Below, one piece after another: positions 35,691 through 53,339 of a stretch of DNA of 64,000 nucleotides. The notes under the pieces are model-generated. The model was given only the letters and a program-made list of their open reading frames with translations, did no database searches and had not been told where the DNA came from. Source of the DNA: Xiphophorus maculatus (Eukaryota; Chordata; Actinopteri; Cyprinodontiformes; Poeciliidae); assembly GCF_002775205.1 (NCBI RefSeq), contig NC_036456.1:7777463-7841462 (forward strand), written 5' to 3'. Each line of letters opens with the position of its first letter. The stretch's first letter is position 1. The translations under genes and the position numbers were made by a program.

Positions 35691-38149
35691 CCTTGAGCAT
35701 CATCTTCATCAGACTGTTTATACAACAACGCCTGATCTTTAATCAAAGGCTTCCTCAGAATCTTATTAACTCTCACACACTACTTCCTGCCATCAGCATC
35801 CACAACAACTTTGTGAGGAAACCTCTGTAATATGAGTTAAAGTTACAACAACATTTAATTTCCCTTTGGGATTAATAAAGCATTTTTCAATTGCACTGAA
35901 TCATTTTGCCTTTTGAAGGTTACTGTACACAACATATGTTTCTAGTTGCTTCTGTGCTTTGGAGGGTGTAGGAAAGTCTTGGAGACTTGAAGCCAGCACT
36001 TGACCTCCCCACTCATCCTAAAGGGCTTTACAACTATGTTTTAGATAAATGCAGTCAAGATGAGTTCCTCCCCAATACTCACCTCCCCCCCTGCTTCAAC
36101 CCTAGACATGTTATCTGTTGTGGTAAGAGGAGACCAGAGGCGACAACAAAAGGACTTTCACCCTCAAGTCACCATGTCTGTCATCTGCGCATTGTGGCTC
36201 TTCTACCGGGCCACACAAAGTAGCGCACCTGCATGTGCGTTTGCACACCGGCGGGCATCTGTGGCAGACCGTACAAAGGCACGGAAATAAAGCCTCACAG
36301 ACTGGGGCAGAGGCACAGGGATGGTGTTACAGCTCCGAAATGGGAGTAGCGGCCATGAAACAGACTTGTTGGTTGTATACAGACCTAGGGTTTCGCAGCA
36401 TTGTGTGCGTGTACTTTTTTAGGACCTCTTCTGGTATGTCCACCAACGTTCTCAACATCGATTTGGTCTTATGGTGGCTAAACTGTGGGCCTAATTCGAT
36501 GGACCTCCTTTTTTAAGGTTTAGGAGTGGTTTGGAGATATAGTGGGAACTAAAGTTTGTTTAAAACCCCTTGACTGTCACGATGACACTGATGTCCTCAT
36601 TGACTTGCATGTAAGCATTTTGAGGGTAACAGTTAAGGGAAAAAGGTTAGTTAGGGAAATACTGGTAATGATTAGGGTAAGTCTTTGATTTAGGCGTAAA
36701 CGCAATTACTAAAATGAATGGAAGTCAAAGTCCTAATATGAGTAGAGATACCTGGGATAGGGTTAGAGCTTGTCTGGTACAATTACTTCCCTTTTGAAGA
36801 CCAATAGGTCACTCCAATGTAAGGGACACCTGATTTTAGACTTAGTGGTTAGATTTAAGCTTAAGGCTAGGATTAGGAATGTATAACAAATGATTGAGGT
36901 TATGCTTAGGGTTATTAATTGGTACAAATAAAGCTGGGGTAGAGGTTGTGTGTTTAAAGAGGAATTTTGCTTGTGAAATATTATTTTTCTTAAAATAGGG
37001 ATAAAACACACTCAGTCTTGTTTATTAATTCAGATGTAGAGGCTTCAGATAACACTCAACCTCCATGTAAGCTTATCCTTATTTTACGTTTACCTTCCAG
37101 CTTGCACACACTCACACACACCAATACTGGTTTTTTTTGCTGTTGATAAGGATCTCTGCTACGGTCATGGGTTTCTTTTCTTTTTGTAATGAAAAAAGAA
37201 AAGGAGCCATTGATGAAAACCCGCTGAAGGAGCGTTTTGACGGAATCCCTTTTCTGGCTTTCCAAGGGATTTGGTGAGTATTTCCTTAATAACAATCGGC
37301 TCTCTGAGGTGTAGCGATAGACATAAAGTTGCCCCTCACTGCCTCCAAATCCAACAGACAGACACTCTGAGTCTCGTCTTCCTCCGTCTCGTCCCCTAAT
37401 GCGGTCAAAACAACATTCTTCACATCGAAGGGAGCCTTGTGTTTGTTTCCATCTGCTCCGGATTGTTTTAAAGTCGTCTTTTGAGTGAGTGAGTTAGTGA
37501 GTGTGTATGTGTGTGTGTGTTTTTTTTGCGGTCCAGTCTCAATCCCAGCTGAGTGGATGTTTTCTTTGCTGTGTGAACCAGAGTCCCCCTCTGCTCCCCT
37601 GAGAAACTGCCTGATGGAAATGCTTAATTTGTTCTCCTTCCTTTTTAAAGAAATTCACCCCTCAGTGAGACACAATAACCCAAACAGGGACTTTTTCCAA
37701 CTTAAACATTGCTTTCAGTATTTCAGAACTGGAATTTTACAAGAAATGGACTTAATTTGTGTTTTTTCCCTCCTCTTATACCTCGTGGAAAGACACAGCA
37801 TTACACAAAGTTGACTTTGAGGAATCAAGTTAGACTTTTTTGGCTTAGTTTAGCACCAGCTCCACAACTTCCAAGGTCTGTGAACCGTTTGATTTTGCGT
37901 GTGGAACCTTTGAGCTTCAGCTGAAATTCAAGTAGACCGAGCTAAAGGAACTCAAGAAATAAATTTTTTAAATGACCAAGCAAGTCTTAGTGCATCTTAG
38001 GGCTTTCCACTAAAGATGTTCTAGTTGTTAACGAGAGCTGGTGTTCAGCCTGTTCTTAACTGGTTCTGTGTAAGGATTGTTTTGCTTTTCCACCAAATCA
38101 GAGGTCCCTATTACGTCATTATAAATGTCTAATCCAATTATAGATCCTC

Positions 38150-38550
38150 CCCACTTTATTCTGCGTTTTTGTGAAGGACTATGTTGTGATAGGGCGGAAA
38201 CGCAGACAGGAACTTATGGTGAACATGGTGGAGGTTTAATAATAAAAACAGAAATCTTACACAAGGATAACAGGACATGACAGAGTAACAAAAGGATCCA
38301 CAAAGGACAACTGCACAAAAAGCAGAAAAACAAGAATAACCAAGAAACTGAACACCAAGGCATTACCTAATATGGCAACACTTTTCTTTAAAGCAATGAT
38401 GAACACGGAAATTAACTGAAAACAGTAATAACAATAATAAAGAACCCAGAGGTGATCAAAGCACTAATGAAAACCAAAACCCCAGGGATCGAACCAAGGA
38501 TTCTTCCTATGATTAAGACAACTTAATCACTCTGCTCTGTTTGCCAAGTT
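38150..38550 (-). mobile_element. tRNA-derived SINE
   Basis: On the - strand there is an A-box-like stretch (agagtgattaag, reverse of 38522-38533). About 35 nt downstream is a consensus B box, GGTTCGATCCC (reverse of 38485-38495). An unrelated A-rich body extends to about 38,150. The anticodon arm does not fold well and the 3' end is not a tRNA end, so it is a SINE head rather than a tRNA gene. The left border is approximate. Confidence 0.6.
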
Positions 38551-38642
38551 TAAAAAATTAGTTAAAAACAGATTTGGTTGCAACAAAGTCTGCTTTTAGT
38601 TAAAGTCACTGGATATACGTAGACCTGCTTACTGTCAATTAA

Positions 38643-38875
<233 letters not shown>

Positions 38876-38911
38876 GCCAATCTTCTACTGCTCACGGCTC
38901 ACAGCACCACA

Positions 38912-38925
38912 CTGCCATCTGGTGG
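38912..38925 (-). promoter_or_regulatory. CTCF-like motif (full consensus match)
   Basis: The - strand reads CCACCAGATGGCAG, which fits every position of CCASYAGRKGGCRS. It sits 37 bp after the TATC tract, between cited1 and rps4x. Motif match only. Confidence 0.45.
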
Positions 38926-40540
38926 ATTGTGTTGGGAAGTGCAAAGGCTTTGTAAAATGGTAACATTTCACGCTGGTTATGATCCACTCAGAATAACTTC
39001 ACACTTTACTAATTTACTATGTTGTTCTTCTCGAGTCTTTTCTACACCCCGTTTCTTATTGAAATCAGTCTTCGTGCCAGATCTACCTTGACGGGTGTTA
39101 GTAGTGTTGATAAGTTTCAGTAAAACTGCCGTGTTTTACTTTTGGATCTTGGTTGTTCTCCGACAAACAAAAGATGTGAAATTATTCCCTAGTCTAGAGG
39201 AAATTTGTCTTCAAATAAAAGTAAAAATAAAAATAAAACCACAAGAATAGATCCAGATTGGTCAGTTGCATGTTTTCTCTTTGGTTGCGGAACTACATAC
39301 AGCCCTTTAGTGGATAGTTAACAAAATAAATCTCATCGTTTAAGTTTAAAATGTAAAATTATTAGATTCCTCGGTCCATTTTTGGATACTTTTAAACGTA
39401 AATACATAAGTTTAGTGTGAACTCACTCACAAAAATTCTATCAAGGGGAAAGTCCAAAGATAAAACCTGCAAAGACAGGGAGGAAGGAGAAAAATGGGAA
39501 AAGGAAGGTAGGACAATATGAGAGTATGAAGAAAAGAGAACAGAGGGAAGGCAAAAAAGGAGGTAGGAATGTAATAAAGGAAAGCAAAAGAAACTAGATC
39601 AATTTCCATACTTTCCCAGAATGTGCAGGAAACCTGCAACGTTTGCTAAGTTGGACAATATTCAGTGTTTTATACCCTTTGGGCACTTCTTAGGAACACA
39701 TTTCTCCACTCTGCATTCCTTTTCCCTATCTGGGCCAATCAAACATTTTAATATATGTATATATATATTAGAAAAAAACATGTGTTTACGTTTCCAAAAC
39801 AATGAAGCCGATGAAAAAGTAGGTCACTAGATATAGAAGTATAATCATCCTCACAGGGGGGATTTGATTCAGGCGTGAATCCAGAGCAGGTTCATTCACC
39901 GCCTCTTTGGGAGCAGAGCTGCGTTCAGAGAAGGAGTTGGCATGTGTTCATTAGCTGGAGTCATTTGGCAGAGGCCAAAGCAGTCCCACCAGAGGTTTTA
40001 TAAATGTAAACAGGACTAAAATGAGTCACAAACATTTCCTGTATCTCATGATAACCGAGAGTTGCTGTCAAGCACAGCTACATCTCTGTGTGCAAATCAA
40101 TAGTTTATGCAATCATGCAGATTTAATCAGAACGGAACATTTCTAACAACAAAACGCCCAAACAAATGAACAAAAAACATTCACTCTCACTAGAAATGAC
40201 TAAATGAAAAGAGTCTTGCATTTAGGAAACTCGCTTTGATGGGGAAAGCTAACAGATATACAAAACCACCTGACCACACAATCACAAAATAATTAAGCGT
40301 AATGCAGAAATATCTATAACTGTTTTTTTTTTTATGAAAATGATTTATTAATGACAAATTTAAACATTTATCTGCTAACATGCTCCAAAACTAATGCTTT
40401 AATGGCACATCTAGGTAGCCGTTTTACTAAATATGTACTTTTGTAGGTAGAAAGTGACTTCCTAAGCTAAAATGGATTTTGGCTTTCGACTTTCGACATT
40501 AAGGTCCCTCCCAGTCTGCCGTCGGCGGCGATATCATACA

Positions 40541-40581
40541 CTAGCGGAAGTGAGGAGGTCCTTTTCCCCGCAGACTCCAAC
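40541..40581 (+). promoter_or_regulatory. rps4x: rps4x core promoter and 5'TOP start
   Basis: An ETS/GABP-type site (GCGGAAGTG, 40544-40552) lies just upstream of a pyrimidine tract, TCCTTTTCCCC (40559-40569). The tract is the expected 5'TOP initiator of a ribosomal-protein mRNA. A start at C40560 or C40561 gives a 5' UTR of about 21-22 nt. No TATA box is seen, as is usual for vertebrate ribosomal-protein genes. 5'TOP mRNAs are translationally controlled by mTORC1/LARP1 (family knowledge). Confidence 0.75.
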
Positions 40582-45607
<5,026 letters not shown>

Positions 45608-45644
45608 ACTGGCCCCTAAACAGACAGCCTGACCCTGGTTTTCA

Positions 45645-45650
45645 AATAAA
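45645..45650 (+). terminator. rps4x: rps4x poly(A) signal
   Basis: AATAAA 38 nt after the stop codon, in ttcaaataaaatcttattta. Short 3' UTRs are normal for ribosomal-protein genes. Confidence 0.85.
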
Positions 45651-46794
45651 ATCTTATTTACAAAAGAATTATTGTTTTTGTGGCACTTTACTTTACATAA
45701 GGTAAATGTATACATATAGTGTACATAGTATTCTTAACTACTTGATGTCTCAAATATTAAATGCATGGCAAAGTATGAGTGATTAAGCCTGAAATAGTTC
45801 ACTCATTAATGAATCTTTGTGCCTTTCACTTTCTAAAATGACAATATGCTACATTGGTGGAGATCTTTTCTCTTTGTCATGACTTGGTGACACTTTTAAA
45901 AAGATATATAGTACATATTTTTCTAAAAGTTGCATATAATTTTTAATCACAGACAAAAATCCTTGTCTGATTTTTTTTTTCCATACAAGCTGCTGATCAT
46001 ATGTACCTAGTAGTGTCTAGCTAGTGTTAATTACACTACCAAATGATATTTTATTCTCTTTCTGCATTTCCTCAGCTCACAACCGCTCCCAGATCACATC
46101 CTGAATTTATCCTACTAAAACAAGTTGAGCACAAAAGAATCGGCTTGAATGTTTGGCAGATGCAGACAACTGATGGCGGTGGAAATAGTTTCTCCTGTAG
46201 ATTCTAAACACCCACGTCCAGTTATGTTATGTGTAGATCTTGGTATTGTGTTCCAAATATTGAAGAACCATGTGGCATCTGTGCCTGCCATCAGGACACA
46301 GGTATTGGCCTCTTAAAGCACCAGCTTGTGTTCGTTGTCTCTGGTAACTTGTGAGCTAACCTACCACTGAGACTGCTACCAAACTCCAGGGCTTGTTATA
46401 ATCCACAAAGTGGTTCTGCCCATTGTTGGTATTATTTAGCTCCCATACTTTATCATCCCTTTATCATTAGTAATCCTCTGCTTTCCTGTGAATCAGAGTT
46501 GGATGTGGCCTGTTTCCAGTTAAGCACATCGCCCACCAGCCACCGCAGCAAACGCTCATGCTTGCTCGCTGGTGCTTTGTGCATTTAACACAACTTGTTT
46601 TATTACTGGCCCTGGAATAGATGTCTAAAATTAACTGTGGACAGAATGCATTTTTGGTTAACAATCGTGTCGGGCATCTCGGATTCCTTTGTAAATTAAT
46701 AGCACTAAAGAGGAAGTGCTTGACACTTTTATTAGAATCTCCTGCTGTTCTTTCTTCAGCTGTAAATTTTATTTGACTTAATTTGGAGCAAGGG

Positions 46795-47280
46795 ATCCAC
46801 GCTTCCTTAAAGTCTTGTATTCATGCATCTAAAATTAAGTCCTTAAATCTTAAAGGTCTTTAATGTTGTGTCAAGACTTTAATCTTCAATGTAGTATTTT
46901 TTTTTCACAGGACTTTTCTGTCAGGCAAAAGTTTGAGTTGCTTGCAGACATCTTCGTTGTGTTCTGTGACTTGAGACAGATGAGGCTATAGCTGAGCAGC
47001 TGCTAAAGTAGCCTTGCTAGTTGGCTAGCCAGCTGTTTTTGTGTCCAGTTGGGGCAAGTGTAACTTTATCGACAACGTTTGTCTTTGACACTGGCTCATT
47101 CTTTGCCAACCCATGCAATGCTGCATTCATCCTATATAAAAAAGCCTGGCACCACTGCTGTATAACTATGATTTTCTTTAGTCAATTTCTGTCATAATAC
47201 AGGTATTAAATTCCATCCATAATTGTCTTTAAAAGCCTTAAATTTGAGTTGGTTAAAACTGAAGAAACCCTGGTAGAAAC
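46795..47280. repeat. Interspersed repeat family 'GTCTTAAAAAG', copy 3
   Basis: Contains ccttaaagtcttgtatt, agacatcttcgttgtgttct, ttgctagttggctagccagc, gacactggctcattc, tttgccaacccatgcaatg, aaagcctggcaccac and a closing aaaagccttaaatttgagtt, then gaaaccctgg. Confidence 0.7.
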
Positions 47281-47479
47281 TAATCCGATGACATGGCCAC
47301 TGCAAAGCTCGGACATTTTCAGCTCTATTAAACATTTCTCAGTTTGACATTAAGTTGAGTAGTTTACATTTCTAGTTAAATTATTACTACTCTTGCCGTA
47401 TTGCTACATTATATAATTATTTTTTAAAAGGCTGTATTGGCACTAGTAGCTTTTATTCACTAGTAGCTGGACAGGTAGA

Positions 47480-47575
47480 AGTAAATGGCCTGGGAATTGA
47501 AATGGGGACAATTGTGTTGACTGTAGCCTGAATATGGCGGACCTTCTCTACCACTGAGCTATGTGGCGTCCTACG
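47480..47575 (-). mobile_element. tRNA-derived SINE head fragment
   Basis: On - the sequence reads gccacaTAGCTCAGTGGTAG (a perfect tRNA A box), then gtccgccatattcaggctac and a weak B-box-like tttcaattccca. The layout matches a common fish tRNA-SINE head. There is no closed acceptor stem, so it is not a functional tRNA. Confidence 0.65.
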
Positions 47576-47703
47576 TCTTATTGCCATTTTTTTGAATATG
47601 TGATAGTGATGGAGATATTCACAAAGTCAAAAGGCCAGAGAAGTATAAGTATAATATGGGTTATTGGCCGAAGCAGCAATATTGATATTGGATGTTGACG
47701 TAG

Positions 47704-47737
47704 GAGCAGATTTTCAAATTTGTTTGAAAATCTGCTC
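47704..47737. repeat. Perfect 15-bp hairpin with 4-nt loop
   Basis: gagcagattttcaaa (47704-47718) and its exact reverse complement (47723-47737) flank tttg. Confidence 0.95.
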
Positions 47738-50700
47738 AGTATGGACGGATCGTAAGCACTGGTATAGTCTGCTTATGCCTTGGGGTTGATCTGCTTCCAT
47801 CTACAAAAAAGAAGCACATTCTGTCACCTTCTATGCTTCCTTATTCCTGCCCAGCCTCTCCCTTGCATATTTTGCTTTATCCCTACATCTTATGCTCCGA
47901 TTCCCTTTCCCATCCCTCACTGTCTCTGCGTCCTGACTTCAGTACCCGTCCATATGGTGACCGCTGGGTTGCAGCATGCTCAAGCGCTCCGGAAACCTGG
48001 CTTGGCAAACATCACCACAGTGTGTGTGTGTGTGATGTTGCTTACACATTCACTTGCCAGGGTGTGTATTAGTGCAGTCCAAAGAGCTTGAGATGAGCAT
48101 GGCACGTCTAACTCTGTGACTTTCATTTGCTGCCCTGCCTTTCCAACCTGACAACCTGACAACAATCACAGCAGGAACCTGCGACTGTTCTGAAGGCCGT
48201 GGCTCCGTCTCTCCACACCGTCTGCGTTCAGACAGCTCGAGTAGTTCAGTAATCCATCTTTGCAGACAAATGTCATTTGTAGTCTGGATAAATGCGAATC
48301 CATCTTCATGCTGGAGTTTGTGCTGAAGCACATAGCAGGGTGACAACCTCCTAGCTAACAGGATCACATTTATATAAACATAGCCACGATTAAACAAAGC
48401 ATCCTAACAATTCCATTGGAAATAACTCTAAAACTGAAACAAACCAAAAAATTAGACCACTTCCAGGGGTTGGTATTTTGTAACCAATCAAAAGTGGTGG
48501 CTTTGCCACTACTGACCAGCCGTTATAAACAGATAATCTCAGTCAGGCAACACATGCGCAGAGGCTCCCTCTTTGAAGAGGTGAAACATGAAGCTAACCA
48601 GAAGCATGCTTTGCTCTCCTCTGGTTCTGTCTGGTCTGCCTTTGTGAGCATGGCAACAATCACATTTGATTCACATGGAGGCTTTGAAGTGCTTCTGGCT
48701 GAATGCGAGAAAAGGCAACAGGGCTATGAGCAGCGGAGGAAATGCACAGAAAAACATCCAGTTAGAGAATTGGGAACAACAAGGCAGGAAGACTTTGTAG
48801 CCACAAGAATTCCGACAGAGAAATGCATCCAGGCAGGTGTTTAACCAAGTGTATAAACCAGTCCATTAGACTGGTTCAAGATCAGGTCACAGAAGCAACT
48901 GGGACCGAGAGGATAATCTAAAGCTCCTTCACCCCAACTACACTGGACAAGAGGAGCTATATAGTTCCTCCAGTGCACAGGTGTGACACAGCAGTTCTCT
49001 GCAACCTTTAGATGCATTTCAGCAACAACACACCTGAATCCCATAATTAAGTCAATAGGAGGGCTCTGTAGAGCTTGAGTGCATGAAAAGGTAATTCAGT
49101 CAATTGATTTGCTTTCTTTGGACTTGAGACAGCCAAACGTTGCAGGACAATGACCCTCAAAGACTGGAGTCTCACATCCCTGCTTGAATGAGCTAAGGGT
49201 CTGTCCTGGGACCCGTTCCCACAGGGATGTGCCTGAAAAGCCCCCAAAGGGAGACCTATTTTTGCCAAATCACCTCAACCAAGGTCTTTCAGTCCTAAAC
49301 CCAGTCAGCCTGCACAGGGCACTAATTTCAGCCTTCAGTGTTTGAGTTGGTGTTCTTTTGATCTTGAGTCCTCTTTTTTTAAAGGTGAACTAGTAGATTG
49401 AGGTCTTGCTCTTTTCCTCAGTCTCAGGAGCTTCTTGCCTTTACCACACCAAAGGAGCACCTACATTACTGATGGGGTCTCAGTTTGTCGGCACCTTTCC
49501 TGCTCCAGCCTCTACTCCCATAGAAGACATAAAAGACTCTTGAACTCCTCACTTAAAGCCGGGTGGAGGTTTACTGGACGTCTTGACTTAGGGGAAGGCA
49601 CCTGACTTCAATTGTCCCACAGGAGGTGACTCAGAAACTCGTTAAAGGCCTCGGCAAACCTTTGAGTCCTTGAAGACTTGGCACTTAGACCTTGCGGACA
49701 GGCATTCCTACCATTTGGACTGTTTGGCGGAGAACGCTCCAGGGCGTCGCGTCAGACGATTGTTTTTGTACCTGTTCTATTCGGAAGCGTCAAAGTTCTT
49801 AACACTAGCCATGGCTTGAATCTGGTAATCTGTCAAGTAATGTATGTAAAAGGCACTGACTGACACCCATTGCGTGCCCCTTCCGATGTACGTTCGCTGT
49901 TGATATGTACAGTCAGTGGCTGCAGAGTGGGAGTTATGAGTTAGGCCTTAGAGCTGACGTCTTTTTTTAGAACACGGATGCAGTTATTTAATATAACAAA
50001 AAATTAGCCAACTAATCTTAATCTATTAAATATTTATCATGTTGGGTAATATGTTACAGCTCATAACGTTGCAGGAACTGAATGGCCTCATGGTGGTGTA
50101 GTTTGAAATCGGTCTTGCTGCAACATCATCAAAGCTGATTTATTCTTTACCAACATTTTCACACAAAACAAACTTTTCATGTGAAGTCTTTCTCCATCTC
50201 GGAGATGTGAGGGGTGAGATTGCTGTGTGATGTTTGTGGTCAAGACGACTGGGAGGAACAAGTTAAAATAAGAACTCTTCGCATCAGTTAAACCAATGTC
50301 TGAAATTAGTTTTCACACTTTTAGGAAGTTGAAAAAGTTTATTCTCACTTACTGGTTCCAGTCTGTTCATCTAACTGGGAAAAGGCCTTGGGGAACAGAT
50401 GGTAACAGACGGTATACACCATAGCCTGCCAAGCCGTTTTTGAACATTCTTTGCTGCTTCCTAGATGCTTCTGTGTAATACACCGCCTGACAAGTTGGAA
50501 GTGTTTATTTTTACAAACTGGTTCCATGCTGGTTCTGCCTTCTATTCAAGCGCCGAGGGTTGTCGTGTCTACACCCGCGTAAACAATCTGACATTCGCTA
50601 TCAAAACCGAAGGGAACTCCTCTCGACCGCCAGAACTAATTCCAGAGCAGCACCAGCTCTTTGTGGCCACAGTCAGGAGCTTCTTAACATTATTGGCCCA

Positions 50701-50869
50701 AGTTGCGTTCATCATAACCCAAGAGACCATTTTAACTGGGTGGAGGTTTACTGGACGTTTAAATAGCAGATCTTCAGGTGTTAAATAATCTCTGGTCTGC
50801 TAGTGGTGCCTGTTATGAACGTCAGCTGAGCTAACTACAAGACGCTGACATACACAGTGCATTACTCAT

Positions 50870-51400
50870 GTTGCAACCACAAACCTCAATTTGTTTTATT
50901 GGGATTTTGTGGGACAGGCCAACACAAAGTAGTGCATAATTGAAAAGTGGAAGGAAAAGATACATGATGTGTAGAACCACCTTTTGCTACACTTCCAGCT
51001 GCAGATCTTTTGCGCTATAGTTTCTATCGACTTTCCACACTGAGACACGTTTGTGGCCATTCTCCTTTTTAAAATAGCTCAAGCTCAGCCAGACTGAACT
51101 TGATTTTCAAGTCTTGCCAGAGATTGTCAACTGGATTTAGGTCGAGACTGGATAATTTAATATAAACCATTCCACTGTAGCTCTGGATGTGTGTTTAGGG
51201 TTGTTGTCGTCCTGTAAGACAAACCTTCACCCCAGGCTCCAGTCTTTTGAAGTTTTCCTCAAGGACTGCCGTGAACTTAGCTCCATCCATCTTCCCATGA
51301 AGTCTGACCATTTCCCCAATGACCAATTAGTGCTTGAAATAGGTACCAGACCCCTGTGACCCTCAAAGGGTAAATGGATGATTGCTTTAAAACTTATAGT
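50870..51400 (-). pseudogene. Tc1/mariner-like transposase fossil
   Basis: Read on -, one frame gives VLQDDNNPKHTSRATVEW (first half of the DDE core, D-x-D-x-PKHTS). Another gives DLNPVDNLWQDLKI (the PDLNPIENLW motif after the second catalytic Asp). The two are out of frame, with stops around them, so the copy is inactive. The 3'-side sequence ttgcaaccacaaacctcaat and gggattttgtgggacaggcc resemble the terminal region of high-copy fish Tc1 elements. Exact ends are not defined. Confidence 0.75.
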
Positions 51401-53339
51401 TGTCCTCATCTATTGTCAATTTGGTCTTTTTTTGGCCATAATTGGGTGTGAGGCTTGAGCTGAAAATACTTATTGAACTAATTTATCTCTCCATATTTAA
51501 ACAAGCTGCCATCATAGACGACATTCACTCAATGATTTATGACCCGCATGTGCAGAAAAAGAATGCCAACGTCACACCACAGCGCATTGTTTACCGAAGC
51601 AATAATGGATGGAGTCATTTATGGAACGATTTTAGCGTTTATTTAGCAATGGGAGTCGACAGTATAGTCACAAAATCACAAGATGAAGGAAGCTAATAAG
51701 AAGAAAGCACAACTTGACTGCGATTTCTGTAGGGAAGTCTGTTTGGATGTTTAATCAGAGCTAAGAGTTGGGGGATTGTGATGTGTTTCAGTGACACAGA
51801 CTTCTTTCATAAGTTCATAATTACAATGTTCAGTCATTGTTTATGTCCTGATTTACCATATCTGGTATTTTCTGGCGCAGAATTATGATGCATGTCTCAC
51901 ACCAATCACATAAAAGCCACATAAAATGCGACATGACTGTTCGGACTGCAGATGCTTTGAAAGCTATTGGATATCTAAACTAGTTCCACTTTATTGAAGT
52001 GGCACAGATCAAATTTTGGGGGGGGGGGGTGAAAAGACCGGAATTGTGCCATTTTAGACTGAGCAAAAAAAAGAAAAACTATGAAAAAAATGTGAATTTC
52101 GATGTAGCCAGAGTAATCAGAAGGAATTAATCTTTCCAAAGATGTCATAAAGGCTTTTGTCTAAAAACCTGAAGAGACGCCTATGGCTTTGAATGAGTGT
52201 CTGCTGGAATAACAAATGGTTTGAAGCAAGAGCCCAGTGACTCTTTAAGAGACTCCTGCTAGAAGGATACAGGCATCAAAGTCCGGCAGAGAAAAAAAAA
52301 TAAATAGAGGAGAATAGGAGCACAGTAGTGGTAGTAAGTTTGTGTTACGGCTAAACGTGGGCTGGACTCCTGAAACAATGAAGTCAGTCATCAGGGGAGC
52401 CGGTGGAGGTGAAGGGCGGAGGAAAGGGGGGACTGGGTACGGACAGCTGTTTCTAATCAGTTGCTTCCATGTGATTGACGGTCTACCTAACTGTTGGCTG
52501 ATTGGGACAATTCTCAGTAAAAGTGTACGATTAAAGCAGGCTTCTGCTTTAATTTTCATCGCTTAACCACCGACTAGGTCATAGATTGATTTGGTGACAC
52601 AGCAGCAAGCTGGGATACTAACTAAGTGTTCGGCTGTGCAACCGTGCTCAAACGATGGTCTGAGGACCGTGATGTTTGGATGATGTAACCCAGCCACTCC
52701 CTTCTGCCGCTCCATGCTTCCTCCAATCCTTACGAACTCTCGCTGTTGCAAAAACTCACTCGTAACCCTTTGTCCTCCCCCCACCGTCTCCCAGAAGTTT
52801 CTCATGTTGATGTTCTCTCTACTGCGTCAATAAAAAGCTAGTTTACGTTAAAATTCCTCCACATTCCGTTGCCGCACCGCCCTCCACATGACAGAGTCAG
52901 ACTAGCATGAACAAAAACACTAGGTAGGCCAAGTTCACGTCTGGGAGGGATCGCCGACGGGGTCCCGCGGGGAGTTGCTCCGAGGACCAGATGTGCTTTT
53001 AGCCGGGGGGGGGAAAGGAGCAGGGGTACGTTCAAGAGCCTTCGGATGGAGGATTGTTTTGTTTTTTTTCACTGGGTGGAGAGGAGAATGGAGAAAGGGA
53101 TGGTGAAATAAACTGGAAGAAAATGGCTCAAAATGACACAATGGGATTAAGGAAAAGAATTTAGCCTTTCACAGATTTGATTTTTTTTTTTGTGCCCCCA
53201 TTTAACAACAGTTAAATATTGAGTGAATTGGGCGACATAGAGGAATCCTGCAATCTTCACAAAAAACAAGCCTAAATTTAAGCAAACAGTTTGGAGAAAA
53301 ATCTGTAAGACAGCTTCTTAAATAGGGATACCTTGGGAT

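Noticed and set aside
38485..38535. tRNA gene on - (consensus B box)
   Set aside because: No closing acceptor stem or normal anticodon arm, and an unrelated body follows, as in a SINE.
47535..47570. tRNA gene on - (perfect A box)
   Set aside because: B box degenerate and acceptor stem missing. SINE head fragment.
48416..48844. 142-codon + frame between rps4x and nhsl2
   Set aside because: No motif or family resemblance, and length is not exceptional for 64 kb of six-frame DNA. Would need transcript evidence.
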